Below, piece after piece: positions 6,520-11,244 of a DNA stretch of 11,244 bases. Numbering within the stretch: the stretch's first letter is position 1; each line of letters begins with the position of its first letter. The notes beneath the pieces were generated by a model, which saw only the letters and a program-made list of their open reading frames with translations, searched no databases and was not told the origin of the DNA. Position numbers and translations under genes: made by a program. Source of the DNA: Opitutaceae bacterium (lineage in GTDB: Bacteria; Verrucomicrobiota; Verrucomicrobiia; Opitutales; Opitutaceae); NCBI GenBank assembly GCA_031282705.1, contig JAITDF010000289.1, positions 1-11,244 of the forward strand, read 5' to 3'.

Positions 6520-7665
6520 ATGAAAAAAAACTCCCTGATTAATAATTGCGTTTGTTTTCTGGCCGGCATCGTGCTTCCGCAGGCCGCCCCGGCTGTCGCG
6601 CGCGCCGATGTTTTTGGCCGGGGCGCCCCGGTTTATTCATCGCCGCGCGCCCCGGAGGCCCCCGCCATTCCCGACCGGGCCTTCACCTTGGACACGCTGG
6701 ACGCCAAATCCCTCAACGACCTCGTGGACCGCGTGTCCAGGGAAGGCGGCGGGCACATCAAACTCCCCGCCGGCGTCTTCTGGCTGGAGTCCCCCGTGAC
6801 GCTCCGCTCCAACGTGGCGCTGACCGGCGCCGGCGCGGGCCGGACGGTTTTCAAGCGACATGGCACGTTTCCGGTCGCCGGCACGTTTGGCGGGAAAACC
6901 ACCGGCATGTTGCAAGCCCGCAACCAGGGGATTCAAAACGTCCTTCTAAAAGGATTTTCCATCGACGGCAACTGGACCGGCGCGGAGCTGGCGAAGCTCA
7001 TGCCAAATGTCATGGGCATCCTGATTTCCTCCGATGTCGCCAAGGGCGGCAAGGCGCGTGATTACAACCGCGCCGTCGCCATCGAGGACGTGGAGGTGCG
7101 GAACTGCGGACTCGGCATGCACGTCAAGGGCGCGACCCACCTGGCCATCCGCAACTGCCACATGCGGGACAACGGGCCGCACATGCTCTGGCACAACATC
7201 TATCTGCGCCGCGTCGGCGTGGTGCTGGTGGAGGACAGCCACATCGAGGGCGCCATGAAGGGCAGCGGGCTGAAAATCTGCGGCGGCACGTCCACGGTGG
7301 CGGACGAGTCGCGGCATCTGGTCATCCGCAATAATTTCATCGACGCCAACGCCCGCAACAATCTCTACGTGGCGGGCTTCGACAACGTGCTGGTCGAGGG
7401 CAACACCTTCTCGCGGCAGCGCGGCGCCGAACAGGCGCTGCTGGCCGGGTTTTATATTTCCGACGAGCACAACCGCCCGGCGGCAAACCTGGACATTATA
7501 AACAACCGCTTTTCCGGCAACGCCTCGCACGGCCTGCATATTGTCGCCAGCGCGCGCTTCCATGTCGCGGGCAATCTCTCCCAGGGCAACGGCGCCGAAA
7601 ACTACTGCATCGGCGCCGGCAACACCAGCCCGTGGGACTGCGATTACAATGACAAACTGCAATGA
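6520..7665 (+). CDS. Secreted right-handed parallel beta-helix protein (pectate lyase/polygalacturonase-like fold)
   Basis: 381 residues. A signal peptide (MKKN, then a hydrophobic stretch to about residue 25, probable cleavage after 'AVARA') is followed by a parallel beta-helix from about residue 75 to the end. Repeating coils with Asn ladders are plain: 'NVLLKGFSIDGN', 'VAIEDVEVRNCGLGMHV', 'LAIRNCHMRDNG', 'VVLVEDSHIEG', 'LVIRNNFIDANARNNLYV', 'VLVEGNTFSR', 'LDIINNRFSGNASHGLHI'. This is the PbH1 repeat pattern shared by polysaccharide lyases, polygalacturonases, epimerases and phage-tailspike-like proteins. The opening ('GGHIKLPAGVFWLESPVTLRSNVALTGAG') is typical of pectate-lyase-superfamily N-termini. 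No catalytic set can be assigned by eye, so enzyme activity is inference. It begins 17 nt after the receptor gene and ends 28 nt before the autotransporter gene. An A8 run directly follows the ATG. No Shine-Dalgarno is present. Confidence 0.85.
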   Translation: MKKNSLINNCVCFLAGIVLPQAAPAVARADVFGRGAPVYSSPRAPEAPAIPDRAFTLDTLDAKSLNDLVDRVSREGGGHIKLPAGVFWLESPVTLRSNVALTGAGAGRTVFKRHGTFPVAGTFGGKTTGMLQARNQGIQNVLLKGFSIDGNWTGAELAKLMPNVMGILISSDVAKGGKARDYNRAVAIEDVEVRNCGLGMHVKGATHLAIRNCHMRDNGPHMLWHNIYLRRVGVVLVEDSHIEGAMKGSGLKICGGTSTVADESRHLVIRNNFIDANARNNLYVAGFDNVLVEGNTFSRQRGAEQALLAGFYISDEHNRPAANLDIINNRFSGNASHGLHIVASARFHVAGNLSQGNGAENYCIGAGNTSPWDCDYNDKLQ

Positions 7666-7693
7666 CAAATCCCCGCCATTTCCAAAATCTCCC

Positions 7694-10600
7694 ATGAAAA
7701 CAAATCCCCTCCTTGCCTTCGGCGTCGCCGCCATGCTGCTCCCGTCCGCCGCGCCCGCCGCCGAACAAATCGTGACCGCCACGACCGGCGCCGGCGACGG
7801 CTCGCTGCACAAGGCCGTGGCCGACGCGGCCGACGGCGACAGCATCTGGTTCGCCGGGTCGGCCGCCGTCGTGACGCTGTCGGGCAGCCTCCTGTTCTCC
7901 GGGAAGACGCTCACGGTTTCCGGCACCGGCGGAGGCATGGCGGGGCCGGTCGAGATCCGCGGCAACGGCTCAAGGCCGGCCATTGTCAACACCGCCACGA
8001 CGCATATGGACAACGTGATCATCACCGGCGGGGTGAACGCCGCCGCCTCCGGCGGCGGCATCAGGCACATGGGCGGCGTGATGTATATAAGCAACGCGCT
8101 GTTCATCTCCAACACCGCGCAGGCCGGCGGCGGATTCTACAACGGGGGGACGGCGGTCATGGTCTCCTCGACCTTTCAGCAAAACCATGCCACCACCGGC
8201 GGCGCCGGCGGAATCCGCAACAACGCGGGCGCGTCCTTCACCGGCGCCGACCTGGTTTTCCTCGCCAACACGACCGCCAATTACGGCGGCGCCATCCGGG
8301 CGCACGAAAACTCCGTCATGACGCTTGCCTACTCCGCCGGCTTTTCCGGCACCCAGCTGGGCAACATGGCCGCGAGCGGCGGCGGGTTTGCCTTCCTGTA
8401 TGACACGGCGGCGATCACGCTGGATGTCGCGGGCCGCCTGGTCGTCGGGGCGGAAAACGCGTCAGCCACCGCCGGCCTGGACTCGATCACAAGCTCCAAC
8501 AACAGGTCCGTCCTCACCAAGACCGGCGCCGGCACGCTCGTGCTCAACGCGGACAACACCGGCTTCCTCGGCGCGTTTAATATAAACGCCGGCGTTGTCC
8601 AGGTCAGCTCCACGCTCAATCTCGGCGCCGGCAGGCTGGCCGGCGCCGGCACGCTGGCGCTGGACGGCGCCGGCGCCGGCTTCGCCTTCACCACCACGCA
8701 AAACACCGGCAGCTTCGCCGGCGCCGTGCGCCTGCAAAACGGCACCACCCTGGACTTGGACGCGCTCGACGCCGCGACGCGGGAGTTTGTCACCCGCGCC
8801 ACCCTGCAACTCGCCGCCGGCGGCACCGCCACCGCCGGCGCCGCCGCCGGCGCCGCCATCGGCGATCTGCATATTGACGGCGGCACGCTCCTGCTCGCCA
8901 CCGGCGCGAACGGCGTGCCGGGGCACATTCTCACGGCGGGCCTGCTCACCGGCGCCGCCGGCGTCGTGCGCCTGTCGGGATGGGACGGCGCCTCCGGAGG
9001 CGGCACCATTGCCGACGGGCTGAACCTCATCGACCAGAGCAGCATGGTGGATGTCGAAACCGTGCCGCTGGTCGCCGCGTCCGCCGTGGGCGACGTTTCC
9101 AGATTGATATTGCAGGACAGGAACGGCGCCGCGGTTGACACCGGCGAACGCCGCGAAAACCTCGGCGCGGCCGATGCGGTTTACGGCAGCATTTCGCTGG
9201 CCGGCGGCGGAGCGGACGGCGGGGCCGGTTTGTATTTAAGCATCGGGCAAAAACTCAAGGAGCTGGCCATCCACGATGGCGGCACCTTCGAGTTGAGCAC
9301 CGACGGCTATATCGCCGGCAGCGCGCGCACGCTTGACGCCGTGATCACCGGCGGCAGCGGCAATTTGCGCATCACGGGCTCCGCCCCCGTCATATTTGCC
9401 GCGGCCAATGTCTATACAGGCAAAACCATCCTCGCCGGCTCCGTCACGCTGGCCGGCGGGCGGCAGGATGTCATCGCCGGCAGCTCCGCCCTCGAAATCG
9501 GAAAAGATGCGACATTCCAGACCGGAAACTTTGACCAGCGCATCAAATCCCTGGCGGGCACGGGCGGCGTGGAGATCGCCGCGGACAGGACGCTCACCAT
9601 TGATATAATGGCGGGCGGCTCGGCGGCGTTTGGCGGAGTCATCTCCGGGCCGGGGATTTTGCGGAAGGCGGGCGGGGGCATGCAGACGCTCCAGAATATC
9701 AATATAAGCGGCGTGACGCGGGTTGACGCGGGCGTGCTCGACGTGCCGGGGATTGTTTCCGGCGCGGTGATAAACTCGGCCACGCTGCGGGCGGGCGTGA
9801 TCAACGGGCACGCCGACAACCGCGCGGGCGGGGTGATTCTGCCCGCCGGCGGCGCGCTGGTCTTTCAAAGTCTCTCGAACAACGGCGTGGTGAATCTCGC
9901 CGGCATGGCGTTTGGCGGCACCGCCGCCATCAACGGTGAATTGTCCGGCTCGGGCACCCTGGCGATGGAGGTCAACCTCAACACCGGCGCGGGGCAGCAC
10001 CTGACCGTCGCCGCCGCGAGCGGCGGGCACACGCTGGCGCTGGCCGACATCGGCGGCGGCGCGGTGGCCAACCCCGGCGCGCTGCGCATCGCGCTCGTCA
10101 CGGTCACCGGCTCGAACACCGCGACCTTCAGCGGCACGGTTTACGACGCCGGAGGCATGACCCTGTTCGCCGTGCGGCAGGAGGGCGGCGAGGTGTTTCT
10201 CGCCGAGCCGCGGCTCACGATCGCCGGCGGCGCGATGCTCCTGACCGCCGGCGCCGCCGCGACCGAGTGGCATTATAATCTCGACAGCCTGCGCTCGCGG
10301 CTGGGCGAACTCAGGGACGCGCCCGCGCCGGGGTTCGGCGGATTTTGGGTGCGGGGAAACTCCTACCGCGTGGACGCCGAGGCCGGGCTCGCCGGCGACG
10401 GTTTTGCGCAGGACACCTTTGGCCTCACGGCCGGCTTTGACCGCGCCCCCGCGTGGGACGGCGGGGTGGCGGCCGCCGGCGGCTTCCTCTCGCTCGGCCG
10501 GACCCTGCGCGCTTATAATCAACACGGCAGCGGCGGGAGCAGTGATGCCGGCGCGGGCGTGTATGCCTTGCTCATGCATAAAAACGGCCTGTTCGCGGAC

Positions 10601-11119
10601 ATCGTGCTGCGCGGCGATTTTTATAAAAACAAAATCGACGCCATCGAAACCGCCGGCACCCGCACCCGGGCCGATTACGACAGCGCCGCCTGGGGCGCCT
10701 CCGCGGAGGCCGGCTGGCGCATGAGGGCCGGCCCGGTTTTCTGGATGGAGCCGTCCGTGCAGGCCGCCGCCGTCCGGCTGCCGGGCGCGCATTACACCGC
10801 CAGCACCGGCCTCGCGGTGCGGGTCGCCGGCGCGACCGCCGCCCAATGCCGCGCGCAACTGCGCGTCGGCGCCAGCCCCGGGCGCTGGCGGATTCACGCC
10901 AGGGCCGGGGAGGCAGGAAGCGACACCTCCGGGGGCCGGCTCCGCGCGGGCACGGAATATTATGATCCGCAATTCGACGGCTGGCGTTTTGAAGCCGGCG
11001 CCGGCGTGAGTTTCCAGGCCGATGAAAACAAACAGTGGTATTTCGATTACGAATATGACAAGGCCGCGCTTTATACACGCCCCTGGTCGGTCAGCCTCGG
11101 CTGCCGTTTCGCGTGGTGA
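7694..11119 (+). CDS. Autotransporter with Pmp-like and PATR-like passenger
   Basis: 1141 residues. Signal peptide 1 to about 23 ('MKTNPLLAFGVAAMLLP', cleavage near 'APAA'). Passenger: a first block with 'GDGSLHKAVADAADGDSIWF' (34-53), like the start of many surface beta-helix proteins; then alternating GGGI/GGGF/GGAI and FxxN motifs (about 120-232); then passenger-associated (PATR-like) repeats at about 272-303 ('LTKTGAGTLVLNADNTG'), 554-590 ('NVYTGKTILAGSVTLAGG') and 647-686. An alpha-helical linker 'NLDSLRSRLGELR' starts at 862, and the translocator beta-barrel runs from about 880 ('GFGGFWVRG') to the C-terminal 'GCRFAW', which ends in the aromatic residue expected by the BAM machinery. 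Type Va secretion: the barrel inserts in the outer membrane and the passenger is exposed outside. Likely role is adhesion or a surface-bound activity; no protease triad or cleavage site was recognised. ATG at 7694 chosen for the signal peptide; the frame is open upstream to 7541 inside the preceding gene. Passenger DNA is rich in GGCGCCGGC words from Gly-Ala runs. Confidence 0.93.
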   Translation: MKTNPLLAFGVAAMLLPSAAPAAEQIVTATTGAGDGSLHKAVADAADGDSIWFAGSAAVVTLSGSLLFSGKTLTVSGTGGGMAGPVEIRGNGSRPAIVNTATTHMDNVIITGGVNAAASGGGIRHMGGVMYISNALFISNTAQAGGGFYNGGTAVMVSSTFQQNHATTGGAGGIRNNAGASFTGADLVFLANTTANYGGAIRAHENSVMTLAYSAGFSGTQLGNMAASGGGFAFLYDTAAITLDVAGRLVVGAENASATAGLDSITSSNNRSVLTKTGAGTLVLNADNTGFLGAFNINAGVVQVSSTLNLGAGRLAGAGTLALDGAGAGFAFTTTQNTGSFAGAVRLQNGTTLDLDALDAATREFVTRATLQLAAGGTATAGAAAGAAIGDLHIDGGTLLLATGANGVPGHILTAGLLTGAAGVVRLSGWDGASGGGTIADGLNLIDQSSMVDVETVPLVAASAVGDVSRLILQDRNGAAVDTGERRENLGAADAVYGSISLAGGGADGGAGLYLSIGQKLKELAIHDGGTFELSTDGYIAGSARTLDAVITGGSGNLRITGSAPVIFAAANVYTGKTILAGSVTLAGGRQDVIAGSSALEIGKDATFQTGNFDQRIKSLAGTGGVEIAADRTLTIDIMAGGSAAFGGVISGPGILRKAGGGMQTLQNINISGVTRVDAGVLDVPGIVSGAVINSATLRAGVINGHADNRAGGVILPAGGALVFQSLSNNGVVNLAGMAFGGTAAINGELSGSGTLAMEVNLNTGAGQHLTVAAASGGHTLALADIGGGAVANPGALRIALVTVTGSNTATFSGTVYDAGGMTLFAVRQEGGEVFLAEPRLTIAGGAMLLTAGAAATEWHYNLDSLRSRLGELRDAPAPGFGGFWVRGNSYRVDAEAGLAGDGFAQDTFGLTAGFDRAPAWDGGVAAAGGFLSLGRTLRAYNQHGSGGSSDAGAGVYALLMHKNGLFADIVLRGDFYKNKIDAIETAGTRTRADYDSAAWGASAEAGWRMRAGPVFWMEPSVQAAAVRLPGAHYTASTGLAVRVAGATAAQCRAQLRVGASPGRWRIHARAGEAGSDTSGGRLRAGTEYYDPQFDGWRFEAGAGVSFQADENKQWYFDYEYDKAALYTRPWSVSLGCRFAW
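8051..8389 (+). repeat. Chlamydial Pmp-like GG(A/G)x / FxxN repeat block
   Basis: Within the autotransporter passenger (residues 120-232) the motifs alternate: GGGI 120, FISN 137, GGGF 145, FQQN 161, GGI near 172, FLAN 189, GGAI 198, GGGF 229. The FxxN motifs are 24 and 28 residues apart, about one beta-helix coil. This pairing of GGA(I/L/V) with FxxN is the hallmark of chlamydial polymorphic membrane proteins. The third FxxN and GGAI match the canonical form; others carry GGG in place of GGA. Confidence 0.6.
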
Positions 11120-11196
11120 GGGCGGCCCGCGGGAATTTCCAAAAACCGATTCCCCGCCATGTTGAATGGATTTCACATCGCGCCGCCGCGGCGCGG

Positions 11197-11226
11197 CGCC
11201 GGCGCGGCGCCGGCGATTGATTTTTT
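11197..11226 (+). terminator. Probable intrinsic terminator of the receptor/beta-helix/autotransporter operon
   Basis: CGCCGGC (11197-11203) pairs with GCCGGCG (11209-11215) around a 5-nt loop, and a run of six T follows at 11221-11226 after ATTGA. The hairpin lies 77 nt past the autotransporter stop. The T-tract is offset 5 nt from the stem base, slightly more than ideal. The upstream bases (11183-11196) are also highly self-complementary, so alternative GC-rich folds exist. Confidence 0.6.
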
Positions 11227-11244
11227 CAGCCCCGGAGGGGCATG

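Noticed and set aside
9236..11176. 646-residue minus-strand open frame opposite the autotransporter
   Set aside because: Its composition is that of an antisense shadow, and it covers a well-supported beta-barrel domain on the plus strand.
11229..11244. GGAGGGG followed by ATG at the right edge, as the start of a new gene
   Set aside because: The purine run is only about 1-4 nt from the ATG and belongs to a small perfect hairpin GCCCC-GGA-GGGGC (11229-11241). With no downstream sequence a gene cannot be supported; the hairpin might be part of a dispersed repeat.

Overview
The window looks like a piece of a GC-rich Gram-negative chromosome from the PVC superphylum, most likely Verrucomicrobia, family Opitutaceae. 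That placement is inference. It rests on the TonB-dependent receptor with an 'ELSPFEV' segment after its signal peptide, on a large autotransporter with passenger-associated (PATR-like) repeats and an 'LDSLRSRLGELR' linker, and on start codons preceded by C-rich leaders instead of Shine-Dalgarno sequences. No rRNA, tRNA, CRISPR array, integrase or transposase was seen.

Left part (1-1145, minus strand): a vWA-domain protein with a complete MIDAS, followed 4 nt later by the first 50 codons of a PP2C-type phosphatase that runs off the window edge. vWA plus PP2C (usually plus a Ser/Thr kinase) is the known TerY-P-type signalling arrangement. This part is visibly less GC-rich than the rest. It is separated from the next gene by an AT-rich leader and a 75-bp element with perfect 16-bp inverted arms.

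Middle (1148-4330): a full-length pyruvate, phosphate dikinase (minus strand) with lysine/alanine/proline-rich tails at both ends. A 315-bp divergent intergenic region follows, holding a candidate promoter for the dikinase, a perfect G-quadruplex motif, and a third copy (13/14 bases) of the arm of the palindromic element, so the dikinase gene is bracketed by related short repeats.

Right part (4331-11244, plus strand): three exported-protein genes spaced by 17 and 28 nt, probably one operon. They encode a siderophore-type TonB-dependent receptor, a secreted right-handed parallel beta-helix protein of pectate-lyase/polygalacturonase-like fold, and a 1141-residue autotransporter. The N-terminal passenger of the autotransporter carries alternating GG(A/G)(I/F) and FxxN motifs like those of chlamydial polymorphic membrane proteins. 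A GC-rich hairpin with a T-tract probably ends the operon. The set reads as a cell-surface module (ligand uptake, a possible polysaccharide-binding or -cleaving protein, and an adhesin or surface enzyme), but the substrate cannot be told from sequence.
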